This document shows, piece by piece, positions 7,998-16,395 of a stretch of DNA of 64,000 nucleotides. This stretch comes from Sulfuritalea sp. (GTDB lineage: Bacteria > Pseudomonadota > Gammaproteobacteria > Burkholderiales > Rhodocyclaceae). Numbering within the stretch: the first letter of the stretch is position 1; each line of letters opens with the position of its first letter. The DNA is taken from contig JAMPYF010000001.1 in the NCBI GenBank assembly GCA_023700805.1, forward strand, positions 124,001 to 188,000. Reading direction: 5' to 3'. Made by a program: the position numbers and the translations under genes. The notes beneath the pieces were generated by a model. It did not search any database and was not told the origin of the DNA. It saw only the letters and a list, made by a program, of their open reading frames with translations.

Positions 7998-9607
7998 TGC
8001 CAGTGCTGAAATCGGCCATCGATACCGGCTCGGCCGCCTTCGCCGCCAACGTCGCGCGCATGTCCGAGCGGCTGGCCGAGGTGCGCGCGCTGGAACAGAA
8101 GGTGCGCGATGAGTCGGCTTCCAAGCGCGACAGGTTCGAGAAGCGCGGCCAGTTGCTGCCGCGCGAGCGCGTCGCGCGCCTGATCGACCGCGGCAGCGAT
8201 TTCGTCGAGTTCGCCACGCTGGCCGGACTCGGCATGCACGACGACGACGGCGACAAGTCGGTGCTCGGCGGCGGCTCCATCATCGGCATCGGCACGGTGG
8301 CCGGCAAACGCTGCGTGGTGCTGGCCAGCGACAGCGCGATCAAGGGCGGCACGATACCGCCGATGGGCCTCAGGAAAAGCCTGCGCGCGCAGGAGATCGC
8401 CCGCGACAACCGCCTGCCGTTGATTTACCTCGTGGAAAGCGGCGGCGCCAACCTGATCTACCAGTCGGAAATCTTCATCGAAGGCGGCCGCAGCTTCGCC
8501 AACCAGGCGCGCCTGTCGGCCGCCGGCATTCCGCAGATCGCCATCGTGCACGGCGCTTCCACGGCCGGCGGTGCTTACCTGCCGGGGCTCTCGGATTACG
8601 TGATCCTGGTGCGCGGCCGCTCCAGCATTTATCTCGCCGGCCCGCCGCTGGTCAAGGCCGCCATCGGCGAGGATGTCGACGAGGAAGCCCTGGGCGGCGC
8701 CGAGACCCATGCCGGCGTCACCGGCCTCGGCGAATACCTGTGCGAGAACGACGCCCATGCGATCGCCACGGCGCGCGAAGTCATGGACAAGCTGAACTGG
8801 AACGCCGTACCACCAGCGCCAACTCTTGTGCCTCCCCGCCATTCGCCCGAAGAGCTGCTCGGCCTGGTGCCCGCCGACGAGCGCGAACCTTACGATGTGC
8901 GCGACGTCATCGCGCGACTGGTCGATGCCTCCGACTTCCTCGAATTCAAGGCCGCCTACGGCAGCGACACGATCTGCGGCCACGCCCGTCTGCACGGCCA
9001 TACCGTGGGCATACTCGGCAACAACGGGCCGATCCAGCCCAATGGCTCGACCAAGGCCGCGCAGTTCATCCAGCTCTGCGACCAGAGCGCGACGCCCTTG
9101 ATCTTTTTGCAGAACACCACAGGCTACATGGTCGGCTCGGTGGCCGAACGCGCCGGCGCGATCAAGCACGGCTCGAAGATGATCCAGGCCGTGGCCAACG
9201 CCGGCGTGCCCAAGCTGACCATCGTGCTCGGCGGTTCCTACGGCGCCGGCAATTACGGCATGTGCGGGCGCGGCTTCGATCCGCGCTTCATCTTCGCCTG
9301 GCCCTCGGCGCGCACCGCCGTGATGGGCGCGGCGCAGGCGGCCAAGGTCATGGAAATCGTCGGCCGCGCCAAGCTCGAACGCGCCGGCCAGCCCGCCAAC
9401 GAAGCGGCGCTGGCGGCCATCAGCGAAGGACTGCGGCTGCGCCTGGAACAGGAATCGACCGCGCTGTTCGGCACCGCGCGCATGTGGGACGACGGCATCA
9501 TCGACCCGCGCGACACGCGCCGCATCCTCGGACTCTGCCTCGATATCGCCGCCGAAGGCGCTGCGCGCACGCTACGTCCCAACACCTTCGGCGTGGCGCG
9601 GCTGTAG
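7997..9607 (+). CDS. Acyl-CoA carboxylase, carboxyltransferase (beta) subunit
   Basis: The 536-residue protein is the carboxyltransferase half of a biotin-dependent acyl-CoA carboxylase of the methylcrotonyl-/geranyl-CoA type (LiuB/AtuC). Crotonase-fold motifs include KGGTIPPMGLRK, YLVESGGANLIYQ, GASTAGGAYLPG, NTTGYMVG and GGSYGAGNYGMCGRGFDPRF. It transfers carboxyl from biotin on the subunit encoded at 11042-13024. A dispersed repeat encodes AVPPAPTLV near residues 270-278, in the linker between the two crotonase halves. The gene order carboxyltransferase, acyl-CoA dehydrogenase, biotin carboxylase recalls atuC-D-F, but the substrate cannot be decided from sequence alone. Confidence 0.92.
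   Translation: MPVLKSAIDTGSAAFAANVARMSERLAEVRALEQKVRDESASKRDRFEKRGQLLPRERVARLIDRGSDFVEFATLAGLGMHDDDGDKSVLGGGSIIGIGTVAGKRCVVLASDSAIKGGTIPPMGLRKSLRAQEIARDNRLPLIYLVESGGANLIYQSEIFIEGGRSFANQARLSAAGIPQIAIVHGASTAGGAYLPGLSDYVILVRGRSSIYLAGPPLVKAAIGEDVDEEALGGAETHAGVTGLGEYLCENDAHAIATAREVMDKLNWNAVPPAPTLVPPRHSPEELLGLVPADEREPYDVRDVIARLVDASDFLEFKAAYGSDTICGHARLHGHTVGILGNNGPIQPNGSTKAAQFIQLCDQSATPLIFLQNTTGYMVGSVAERAGAIKHGSKMIQAVANAGVPKLTIVLGGSYGAGNYGMCGRGFDPRFIFAWPSARTAVMGAAQAAKVMEIVGRAKLERAGQPANEAALAAISEGLRLRLEQESTALFGTARMWDDGIIDPRDTRRILGLCLDIAAEGAARTLRPNTFGVARL
8803..8829 (-). repeat. Dispersed 26-bp repeat, copy 3
   Basis: Reads ACAAGAGTTGGCGCTGGTGG then TACGGCG on the minus strand. It is in frame inside the carboxyltransferase gene and encodes AVPPAPTL. 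Confidence 0.85.
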
Positions 9608-9630
9608 TTTCAGACAAGTTCAAATCTTTT

Positions 9631-9737
9631 TAACCACCAAGACACCAAGGACACCAAGATGCACCAAGAAAGGCAAGACCTGTTCAGGGTAAGGTTCTCT
9701 TGGTGCCCCTTTGTGTCCTTGGTGTCTTGGTGGTGAA
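9631..9737. mobile_element. Gene-less inverted-repeat (MITE-like) element related to the GxxExxY element
   Basis: The left arm (9631-9670) contains ACCACCAAGACACCAAGG then ACACCAAGATGCACCAAGA. The right arm (9695-9737) is its near-perfect inverse complement, and only about 24 bp lie between them. Both arms match those flanking the GxxExxY gene at 17999-18460, so this looks like a deleted, non-autonomous copy. It lies between the carboxyltransferase and acyl-CoA dehydrogenase genes and would form a strong hairpin in the operon mRNA. Confidence 0.8.
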
Positions 9738-9775
9738 TGCCTTTCCGCCTTGGAACTATCGCAATGGAGAGCCTC

Positions 9776-10924
9776 ATGCAATTCACCGCCGAACATCGCC
9801 AGCTCGCCGACACCGTCGCCCGCTTCGTGCGCGAGGAAATCAATCCGCATGTCGCCGCATGGGAAGAAGCCGAGCAGTTTCCTTCGCACCAGGTGTTCAA
9901 GAAGCTTGGCGACCTCGGCCTGTTGGGCCTCAAGTACCCTGCGGAATACGGCGGCCAGGAACTCGATTTCTCCTATTCGATGGTCATGGCCGAGGCGCTC
10001 GGCGATTGCGCCTGCGGCGGCGTGCCGATGGCCATCGGCGTGCAGACCGACATGTGCACCCCGGCGCTCGCCCGTTTCGGTTCCGAAGCGCTGAAGCGCG
10101 AGTTCCTCGCCCCGGCGATCGCCGGCGATAGGGTGGGCTGCATCGGCGTCTCCGAGCCCGGCGGCGGCTCGGACGTCGCGGCGCTGAAGACCACGGCAAG
10201 GAAGGACGGCGGCGACTACCTGATCAACGGCAGCAAGATGTGGATCACCAACGGCATGCAGGCCGACTGGTGCTGCCTGCTGGCCAACACCTCGGAAGGC
10301 GCGCCGCACAAGAACAAGTCGCTGATCATGGTGCCGATGGACACGCCCGGCATCAGCCGGCAGAAAATCATCAAGATCGGCATGGACGCCTCGGACACCG
10401 CGCAGATCTTCTTCGACGACGTGCGCGTGCCCCAGGCCAACGTCATCGGCGAGGTCGGCATGGGCTTCACCTACCAGATGCTGCAGTTCCAGGAGGAACG
10501 CCTGTGGGGCGCGGCGAGCAGCCTGCGCATGATGGACAACACGATCGACCAGACCATCGCCTACACGCGCGAGCGCCAGGCCTTCGGCAAGTCCATCCTC
10601 GACAACCAGGTGGTGCATTTCCGCCTGGCCGAACTGCGCACCGAAGTCGAGGCGCTGCGTTCGCTGACCTGGCGCGCCGTCGAGGAATACATCGCCGGCC
10701 GCGATGTGACGCGGCTGGCATCGATGGCCAAGTTGAAGTGCGGCCGGCTCGACCGCGAAGTGGCCGACGCTTGCCTGCAGTACTGGGGCGGCATGGGCTA
10801 CACCTGGGACAATCCCGTCTCGCGCGCCTGGCGCGACGGCCGCCTGGTGTCGATCGGCGGCGGCGCGGATGAGGTGATGCTCGGCATCATCTGCAAGCTG
10901 GAAGGAACCCTTCCCCGCCCATGA
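9776..10924 (+). CDS. Acyl-CoA dehydrogenase
   Basis: FAD enzyme that oxidises an acyl-CoA to the 2,3-enoyl-CoA and passes electrons to ETF. The 382-residue length is normal. Motifs are CIGVSEPGGGSDVAALKT (FAD and substrate contacts), WITNGMQADW, and the C-terminal ERQAFGKSI and QYWGGMGYTWDNPVSRAWRD. The start at 9776 has GGAG a few bases upstream and gives the usual N-terminus MQFTAEHRQLADTVARFV; an in-frame ATG at 9764 is less likely. In the isovaleryl/citronellyl-CoA type operons this enzyme supplies the enoyl-CoA that the carboxylase uses. The gene-less inverted-repeat element ends 38 bp upstream of the start. Confidence 0.93.
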   Translation: MQFTAEHRQLADTVARFVREEINPHVAAWEEAEQFPSHQVFKKLGDLGLLGLKYPAEYGGQELDFSYSMVMAEALGDCACGGVPMAIGVQTDMCTPALARFGSEALKREFLAPAIAGDRVGCIGVSEPGGGSDVAALKTTARKDGGDYLINGSKMWITNGMQADWCCLLANTSEGAPHKNKSLIMVPMDTPGISRQKIIKIGMDASDTAQIFFDDVRVPQANVIGEVGMGFTYQMLQFQEERLWGAASSLRMMDNTIDQTIAYTRERQAFGKSILDNQVVHFRLAELRTEVEALRSLTWRAVEEYIAGRDVTRLASMAKLKCGRLDREVADACLQYWGGMGYTWDNPVSRAWRDGRLVSIGGGADEVMLGIICKLEGTLPRP

Positions 10925-11049
10925 GCTTCAGCAAGATACTGGTGGCGAATCGCGGCGACCAGCCGCGCAGCGGCGCAGCGGCGAAGCCAAATCGCCTCGT
11001 GCGCGAAGCGCACTCAGGCGATCTCGCCGCGGAAGCTGCACATGTTTAG
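10921..11049 (+). pseudogene. Relic N-terminus of a biotin carboxylase gene with an inserted hairpin
   Basis: An ATG overlapping the acyl-CoA dehydrogenase stop (ATGA) begins MSFSKILVANRGD, the classic biotin carboxylase N-terminus. The frame then runs into unrelated sequence and stops after 42 codons. The functional gene begins again at 11042 with MFRKILIANRGE. The two starts are only about 70% identical at DNA level, so this is not a fresh duplication. The insert includes a 32-bp hairpin at 10991-11022 (ATCGCCT..GTGCGC, loop GAA, GCGCAC..AGGCGAT). Confidence 0.65.
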
Positions 11050-13024
11050 GAAAATTCTTATAGCGAACCGCGGCGAAATCGCCTGCCGCGTGATGCGCAC
11101 GGCGCGCACGCTGGGCTATCGCACGGTCGCCGTGTATTCAGACGCCGATGCCGGGGCACCGCATGTCGGCCTCGCCGACGAGGCGGTGCACATCGGCCCG
11201 CCTCCGGCGGCCGGGTCCTATCTGAACATCGCTGCGCTGCTCGCCGCCGCAGGGAAAACCGGTGCCAATGCCGTCCATCCCGGCTACGGCTTCCTCAGCG
11301 AGAACGCAGATTTCGCCCACGCCTGCGTCGAGGCCGGCCTGGTCTTCATCGGTCCGCCGGCCGCGGCGATCGCCGCGATGGGCGACAAGGCGGACGCCAA
11401 GCGGCGCATGATCGCCGCCGGCGTGCCGACGATACCCGGCTATCTAGGCGAGGACCAAAGCGACGAAGAACTGACGGCCGCTGCGCAGAAGCTCGGCTAT
11501 CCGCTGCTGGTCAAGGCCGTCGCCGGCGGCGGCGGGCGCGGCATGCGCCTCGCGCAGGCTAGCGCCGACCTGCCCGAGGCGCTGGCCGCTGCGCGGCGCG
11601 AGGCGCAGGCCGCCTTCGGCGACGCCACGCTGATGCTGGAACGCCTGATCGCGCACGGCCGGCATATCGAGATCCAGGTCTTCGCCGACGCCCACGGCAA
11701 TGCCGTGCATCTGGGCGAGCGCGACTGCACGACGCAAAGACGGCGGCAGAAAGTCATCGAGGAAGCGCCCTCGCCCATCGTCACTCCGGTCATGCGCGAA
11801 ACCATGGGACGCGATGCCGTGGCGGCCGCGCTGGCGGTCGGCTACCGCGGCGCCGGCACCGTCGAGTTCATCGTCGACCAGGAGCTGCGCCACTACTTCC
11901 TCGAAATGAACACGCGGCTGCAGGTCGAGCACCCGGTCACCGAAATGCTCACCGGACTGGATCTCGTCGAATGGCAGCTGCGCGTCGCGGCCGGCGAGCC
12001 GCTGCCGGCGCGCCAGGACGAAATCGTCTGGCGCGGCCATGCGATCGAGGCGCGGCTGTATGCCGAAGATCCCTATTCACCCGGGGCCGGCTTCGTCCCG
12101 CAGGCCGGTCCGGTGCTGCATTTCCGGCCCGAGGCCGCGTTGCGAGACGGCGTGCGCATCGACGCTGGCATCGCCGAAGGCGGCAGCGTAACGCCCTTCT
12201 ACGACCCGCTGCTGGCGAAAGTGATCGCCCACGGCAGCGATCGCACTGACGCGATCCGTCGCCTGATGGCGGCACTCGAAGACGCGCCGCTGCTGGGCCT
12301 GGCTACCAACGGCCGTTTCCTGCGCGACCTGCTCGACCACGAGCGCTTTCGCAGCGCCACGCTGCACACGACGCTGCTCGACGAATGGGCGGCAAGCGGC
12401 GCAGCCATCCTGCAGCGCCCGCAGCCGAACGATGGCGACTGGCAGCTTGCCGCCGCGATCTTTGCCGGCGCAACAGGGTGGCGTGCAAAGAGCGTCGCGG
12501 GCTTCGATCTGACGCTGATGTGCGGCGCTGAAACACGCAGGACAAGAGTTGGCGCTGACTCGCCTTGCGTACCTGGAACGCCGCTTCGCGGGCAGGTAAC
12601 GGCGATCGATGGGCGCATCGACGACAACGGCCGCCTGCGCTACACCATGGATGGCGTCACGCGCCACGCCATCGCCCACCGCGAGGGCGACCTGCTTCAC
12701 CTGGCGCGCGACGCCGCCGTCTTCGTCTTCCGCGAAGCTTCGCCCTTCCCCGCGACCGAGACCCGCCACGATCCGCTCACGGCACGCGCCGCCGTGGCCG
12801 GCACCGTGACCCGCCTCGAAGTCGGCGCCGGCGACACCGTGAGCGCCGGCCAGACCCTGGCCGTGATCGAAGCCATGAAAATGGAAATGCGCGTGACGGC
12901 GAACGCCGCCGGCATCGTCGCCGCGGTCCGCGTCCTGCTCGGCCAGCAGGTCGAGGCCGGCGCCATACTGGTCGAACTCAGCATCGAGGAAATGCCATGC
13001 CTGCCCACGACAAAGCCATCCTGA
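11042..13024 (+). CDS. Acyl-CoA carboxylase, biotin carboxylase/biotin carrier (alpha) subunit
   Basis: The 660-residue protein carboxylates its own biotin with ATP and bicarbonate. The N-terminal biotin carboxylase part shows KILIANRGEIACRV, AVHPGYGFLSEN, the ATP-grasp loop VKAVAGGGGRGMRL, and EMNTRLQVEHPVTE with catalytic Arg. The biotinyl domain at about 585-655 carries EAMKMEM with the biotinylated Lys. Length and layout match LiuD/AtuF-type subunits. A dispersed repeat encodes RVGAD near residues 503-507, in the linker between the two domains. The start has no strong ribosome binding site and follows a relic start region, so translation may depend on the operon. It overlaps the next gene by 28 bp. 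Confidence 0.93.
   Translation: MFRKILIANRGEIACRVMRTARTLGYRTVAVYSDADAGAPHVGLADEAVHIGPPPAAGSYLNIAALLAAAGKTGANAVHPGYGFLSENADFAHACVEAGLVFIGPPAAAIAAMGDKADAKRRMIAAGVPTIPGYLGEDQSDEELTAAAQKLGYPLLVKAVAGGGGRGMRLAQASADLPEALAAARREAQAAFGDATLMLERLIAHGRHIEIQVFADAHGNAVHLGERDCTTQRRRQKVIEEAPSPIVTPVMRETMGRDAVAAALAVGYRGAGTVEFIVDQELRHYFLEMNTRLQVEHPVTEMLTGLDLVEWQLRVAAGEPLPARQDEIVWRGHAIEARLYAEDPYSPGAGFVPQAGPVLHFRPEAALRDGVRIDAGIAEGGSVTPFYDPLLAKVIAHGSDRTDAIRRLMAALEDAPLLGLATNGRFLRDLLDHERFRSATLHTTLLDEWAASGAAILQRPQPNDGDWQLAAAIFAGATGWRAKSVAGFDLTLMCGAETRRTRVGADSPCVPGTPLRGQVTAIDGRIDDNGRLRYTMDGVTRHAIAHREGDLLHLARDAAVFVFREASPFPATETRHDPLTARAAVAGTVTRLEVGAGDTVSAGQTLAVIEAMKMEMRVTANAAGIVAAVRVLLGQQVEAGAILVELSIEEMPCLPTTKPS
12541..12564 (+). 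repeat. Dispersed 26-bp repeat, copy 4 (3' half shortened)
   Basis: Reads ACAAGAGTTGGCGCTGAC then TCGCC, so the CACGGCG part seems deleted. It is in frame inside the biotin carboxylase gene and encodes RVGADS. Confidence 0.7.
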
Positions 13025-13881
13025 CCTGCGCCCTGACCGGCGTGCTGACCGATCCAAAACAGCATCCGGTGCCGGTCACGCCGGCGCAGATGGCCGCCTC
13101 GGCGCGCGAGGCCTACGACGCCGGCGCCAGCATCATGCACGTGCATCTGCGCCAGCAGACGCCGGGCAAGGGCCATCTGCCCTCCTGGGACCCGGAAGTC
13201 GCCGCCGAAATCGTCGACGCGATCCGCGCCGCCTGCCCCGGCGTCATCATCAACCTCACCACCGGCGTCATCGGCGCCGACATCTCCGGCCCCGCCGCCT
13301 GCATCCGCCGCGTCAGGCCCGAGATCGCCGCCTGCAACGCCGGCACGCTGAACTACCTGAAGCTGCGCGAGGACGGCCGCTGGGCCTGGCCGCCGATGGT
13401 GTTCGACAATCCGGTGGAGAAGGTGCAGGCCTTCCTCGACGTGATGCAGGAAACCGGCACGCGACCCGAATTCGAATGTTTCGACGTCGGCATCGTGCGT
13501 TCGGTGGGCATGTACCGCATGGCCGGGATGTCATCCCAACTCGCGGACCACGCCGAATACAACTTCGTCATGGGCGTGGCCTCGGGCATGCCGGTCGACG
13601 CCGACCTGCTGGCCCTGCTGCTGCGCTGGATCGAGCCGGGTTCGCCATGGCAGGCGACGCTGATCGGCCGCCAGGAAATCTGGCCGCTGCACCAGCGCGT
13701 CGCCGAACTCGGCGGCATGCTGCGCACCGGCCTCGAAGACAGCTTCTACCTGCCCGACGGCAGCCGCGCCGCCGGCAACGGCGCGCTGATCGAAGCGCTC
13801 GCGGCCTGCGCGCGCAATGCCGGGCGCGCGATTGCCAGCCCCGCCGAAGCGCGCACCATGCTGAATCTGGCCAGCAGATGA
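12997..13881 (+). CDS. Beta-keto acid cleavage enzyme (BKACE, DUF849)
   Basis: The 294-residue TIM barrel belongs to the 3-keto-5-aminohexanoate cleavage enzyme family, which condenses a beta-keto acid with acetyl-CoA to give acetoacetate and a new acyl-CoA. Zn-ligand histidines are visible in MHVHLR near residue 48. Other family motifs are ILTCALTGVLTD at the start, INLTTG, CNAGTLNY and EFECFDVG. The start at 12997 has GAGGA 6 bp upstream and overlaps the biotin carboxylase gene. In liu operons this last place is held by HMG-CoA lyase, so here a BKACE may perform the terminal cleavage; the substrate is not known. Confidence 0.88.
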   Translation: MPAHDKAILTCALTGVLTDPKQHPVPVTPAQMAASAREAYDAGASIMHVHLRQQTPGKGHLPSWDPEVAAEIVDAIRAACPGVIINLTTGVIGADISGPAACIRRVRPEIAACNAGTLNYLKLREDGRWAWPPMVFDNPVEKVQAFLDVMQETGTRPEFECFDVGIVRSVGMYRMAGMSSQLADHAEYNFVMGVASGMPVDADLLALLLRWIEPGSPWQATLIGRQEIWPLHQRVAELGGMLRTGLEDSFYLPDGSRAAGNGALIEALAACARNAGRAIASPAEARTMLNLASR

Positions 13882-13971
13882 AACCCCTGGCCGAACGCCG
13901 ATAAATCCCGGCTATCGGGACATCCACGCCCCTTGGCGTGCGCCCCCGGCACTCATGCTATCGTCGCGCCG

Positions 13972-14646
13972 ATGAACACCATCCGCTCCGTCACCATCGA
14001 TCTCGATGGCACCCTGCTCGACACCGTTCCCGATCTCGCCGCGGCGGCGAATGCCATGCTGCGCGAAATGGGCCGCCCCGAATACCCGACAGCCACCATC
14101 GCCGCCTTCATCGGTCGCGGCATTCCCAAGCTCGTTGCGCGCTGCCTGCCCGACCTCGACGAGGCCGCGGTGGAACAGGCCCAGGCCATCTTCCGCCGCC
14201 ATTACGCGATCGAGAACGGCCGCCGCTCGACGCTGTTTCCCGGCGTGCTCGAAGGCCTGCAGGCTTTCCGCGCCGCCGGCCTGCCGCTGGCGGTGATCAC
14301 CAACAAGGCGGCGGCATTCACCGAGCCACTGCTGGTCGCCACGAAGCTCGGCATCTGGTTCAATTTCGCCGTTTCCGGCGACAGCCTGCCGGAGAAAAAG
14401 CCCCATCCCCTGCCCTTGCTCCACGCCTGCCAGCGCATGGGCACGCTGCCCGCCGAGAACCTGCACATCGGCGATTCGCGCCACGACGCCGCCGCGGCGC
14501 GCGCCGCCGGCTGTCCGGTGTTCCTCGTGCCTTACGGCTACAACGAGGGCGAGGATGTGCAAGGAATCGACTGCGATGCTATAGTCACATCGCTGGCGGA
14601 GGCGGCGCGCCGTGTCGCCAGCACCAACTTTCGAAAGATCGCCTGA
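13972..14646 (+). CDS. gph: Phosphoglycolate phosphatase (HAD family)
   Basis: Hydrolyses 2-phosphoglycolate formed by RuBisCO oxygenation or DNA repair. The 224-residue HAD protein has motif I DLDGTLLDT (D10 and D12), the helical cap domain, motif II in AVITNK, motif III Lys in LPEKKPHP and motif IV HIGDSRHDAAAARAAGC. The ATG at 13972 gives the family start just before motif I. The C-terminal tail RRVASTNFRKIA is encoded by a dispersed repeat, so the normal C-terminus was altered or extended. The gene stands directly before the trp genes, as in many betaproteobacteria. Confidence 0.92.
   Translation: MNTIRSVTIDLDGTLLDTVPDLAAAANAMLREMGRPEYPTATIAAFIGRGIPKLVARCLPDLDEAAVEQAQAIFRRHYAIENGRRSTLFPGVLEGLQAFRAAGLPLAVITNKAAAFTEPLLVATKLGIWFNFAVSGDSLPEKKPHPLPLLHACQRMGTLPAENLHIGDSRHDAAAARAAGCPVFLVPYGYNEGEDVQGIDCDAIVTSLAEAARRVASTNFRKIA
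14608..14633 (-). repeat. Dispersed 26-bp repeat, copy 5
   Basis: Reads CGAAAGTTGGTGCTGGCG then ACACGGCG on the minus strand. It encodes the C-terminal RRVASTNF of gph, a reading frame different from the one used by most antisense copies. Confidence 0.85.
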
Positions 14647-14651
14647 GCACC

Positions 14652-14741
14652 ATGCTCCACCGCAACCTGCAAATGACAAGGAAACACGCCCTCGGGGCGG
14701 AGGCCTGGCCCTGGCGGCCCTGGCTCGCCTGCGCTATCTGA
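14652..14741 (+). CDS. Candidate trp operon leader peptide (attenuator)
   Basis: A short frame between gph and trpE ends with AEAWPWRPWLACAI and has three Trp codons within six positions. From ATG 14652 it has 29 residues; from the in-frame ATG 14673 it has 22. Such Trp clusters just upstream of trpE are the mark of ribosome-mediated attenuation. The region after it has GC-rich hairpins (CGCCCTCGGGGCG at 14684-14696, GCGCT..AGCGC at 14731-14745) and a TTTT run at 14767-14770. I could not draw one clean terminator/antiterminator pair, and neither ATG has a strong ribosome binding site. Confidence 0.5.
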   Translation: MLHRNLQMTRKHALGAEAWPWRPWLACAI

Positions 14742-14819
14742 GCGCCTGATTTCCACCGCGCCGGGGTTTTCGATCCGCGCACCTTGTCCTTGCAGCACCC
14801 GTATCCGTGGAGTTTTCCC

Positions 14820-16307
14820 ATGACCGAATCCGATTTCAACCGGCTCGCCGCCGAGGGCTATAACCGCATCCCGGTGACGCTCGAAACCTTCGCCGACCTC
14901 GACACGCCGCTGTCGATCTACCTCAAGCTGGCCAACGATCCCTACTCCTACCTGCTCGAATCGGTGCAGGGCGGCGAGCGCTTCGGCCGCTATTCCTTCA
15001 TCGGCATGGCCGCCAGCACGCGCATCGCCGTGGTCGAGGGCGCGATCATGCTGCTGACCGGCAATCGCGTCGCCGAGCGGCGCGACCACACCAACCCGAT
15101 GAGCTACATCAGCGAGTTCATGGCCCGCTTCAAGGTGCCCGACCTGCCCGGCCTGCCGCGCTTCTGCGGCGGCCTGGTGGGCGCCTTCGGCTACGACACG
15201 GTGCGCTACATCGAAACCAAGCTGGCGCGCAGGAAAATGCCCGACCCGCTCGGCGTGCCCGACATCCTGCTGCTGCTGTCCGAGGAAATCGCCATCGTCG
15301 ACAACCTCTCGGGCAAGCTGACCCTCGTCGTCTATGCCGAACCGGGCTTTCCCGGCGCCTGGAAGCAGGCCCAGGCCCGGCTCAGGGAACTGCTGGCGAA
15401 GCTGCGTGCGCCGGTCGAGATTCCGCCCGAAGTGCGTGCCGCCTCGGCACCCGCAGTCTCGGAGTTCGGCGAGGAGGAATTCAAGGCCGCCGTGCGCCGC
15501 GCCAAGCAATACATCGTCGATGGCGACATCATGCAGGTGGTGCTCTCGCAGCGCATGAGCAAGCCTTTCGCCGCGAGCCCGCTGGCGCTGTATCGCGCGC
15601 TGCGCACGCTGAACCCGTCGCCCTACATGTTCTATTTCAACTTCGAGGACTTCCACGTCGTCGGCGCCTCGCCCGAGATCCTGGTGCGCCTCGAACATGC
15701 GGACGGCGCAAAGCGCGTCACCGTGCGGCCGATCGCCGGCACGCGCAAGCGCGGCGCCACGGCGATGGAAGACGAGGCGCTGGCCGCCGATCTGCTGGCC
15801 GATCCGAAGGAGCGCGCCGAGCACCTGATGCTGCTCGACCTCGGCCGCAACGACATCGGCCGCGTCGCCAAGACCGGCACGGTCAAGGTCACCGACCAGT
15901 TCATCATCGAACGCTACTCGCATGTGATGCACATCGTCTCCAATGTCGAGGCCGAACTGAAGGATGACGAGGGCGCGCCCGGCGTGCTCAAGGCCACCTT
16001 TCCGGCCGGCACGGTGTCCGGCGCGCCGAAGGTGCGCGCCATGGAAATCATCGACGAACTGGAACCCTCGAAGCGCGGCATCTACGCCGGCAGCGTCGGC
16101 TACCTGGGCTTCAACGGCGACATGGATCTGGCCATCGCGATCCGCACCGCGGTGATCAAGGACGGCCGGATCCATGTCCAGGCCGGCGCCGGTATCGTCG
16201 CCGACTCCGATCCCGATTCGGAATGGCAGGAAACGCTGAGCAAGGCAAGGGCGCAACTGCGCGCCGCCGAGATGGCCGAAGCCGGCCTCGATACGCGTTT
16301 CGACTAG
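14820..16307 (+). CDS. trpE: Anthranilate synthase component I
   Basis: Converts chorismate and ammonia to anthranilate, the first step of tryptophan synthesis. The 495-residue protein has the Trp feedback-binding motif [18 protein letters not shown] near residue 40. Its C-terminal chorismate-binding region is typical: [50 protein letters not shown] and [19 protein letters not shown]. The start at 14820 has GGAG 8 bp upstream. It acts with TrpG, whose gene follows after a hairpin repeat of about 80 bp. Feedback inhibition and possibly attenuation by the upstream leader peptide control it. Confidence 0.96.
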   Translation: MTESDFNRLAAEGYNRIPVTLETFADLDTPLSIYLKLANDPYSYLLESVQGGERFGRYSFIGMAASTRIAVVEGAIMLLTGNRVAERRDHTNPMSYISEFMARFKVPDLPGLPRFCGGLVGAFGYDTVRYIETKLARRKMPDPLGVPDILLLLSEEIAIVDNLSGKLTLVVYAEPGFPGAWKQAQARLRELLAKLRAPVEIPPEVRAASAPAVSEFGEEEFKAAVRRAKQYIVDGDIMQVVLSQRMSKPFAASPLALYRALRTLNPSPYMFYFNFEDFHVVGASPEILVRLEHADGAKRVTVRPIAGTRKRGATAMEDEALAADLLADPKERAEHLMLLDLGRNDIGRVAKTGTVKVTDQFIIERYSHVMHIVSNVEAELKDDEGAPGVLKATFPAGTVSGAPKVRAMEIIDELEPSKRGIYAGSVGYLGFNGDMDLAIAIRTAVIKDGRIHVQAGAGIVADSDPDSEWQETLSKARAQLRAAEMAEAGLDTRFD

Positions 16308-16312
16308 GGAAA

Positions 16313-16395
16313 TATATGGCCCCCACGCTCACTATGTTCGCTGCCCCCCAAGGGGGCTATGCCTCCCTCGGGACGGCCCTTCGGGAGTCATCGCC
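16313..16395. repeat. Hairpin intergenic repeat, copy A (supplies trpG ribosome binding site)
   Basis: Contains ATGTTCGCTGCCCCCC AAGGGGGC and ends CCTCGGGACGGCCCTTCGGG, then AG. The same end block occurs on the minus strand before pntB at 61863-61958. Its terminal GGGAG lies 8 bp before the trpG ATG, so the repeat provides the Shine-Dalgarno sequence. Confidence 0.7.

Noticed and set aside
12820-12850. A stretch in the biotinyl domain encoding LEVGAGDTV that resembles the dispersed repeat
   Set aside because: DNA identity is only about 19 of 24 bases and lacks the AGTTGG core. The residues fit a normal biotinyl domain, so likeness is probably convergent.
14684-14770. A complete trp attenuator (terminator and antiterminator)
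   Set aside because: Individual hairpins and a TTTT run are visible, but no single convincing pair of alternative stems; only the leader peptide is reported.
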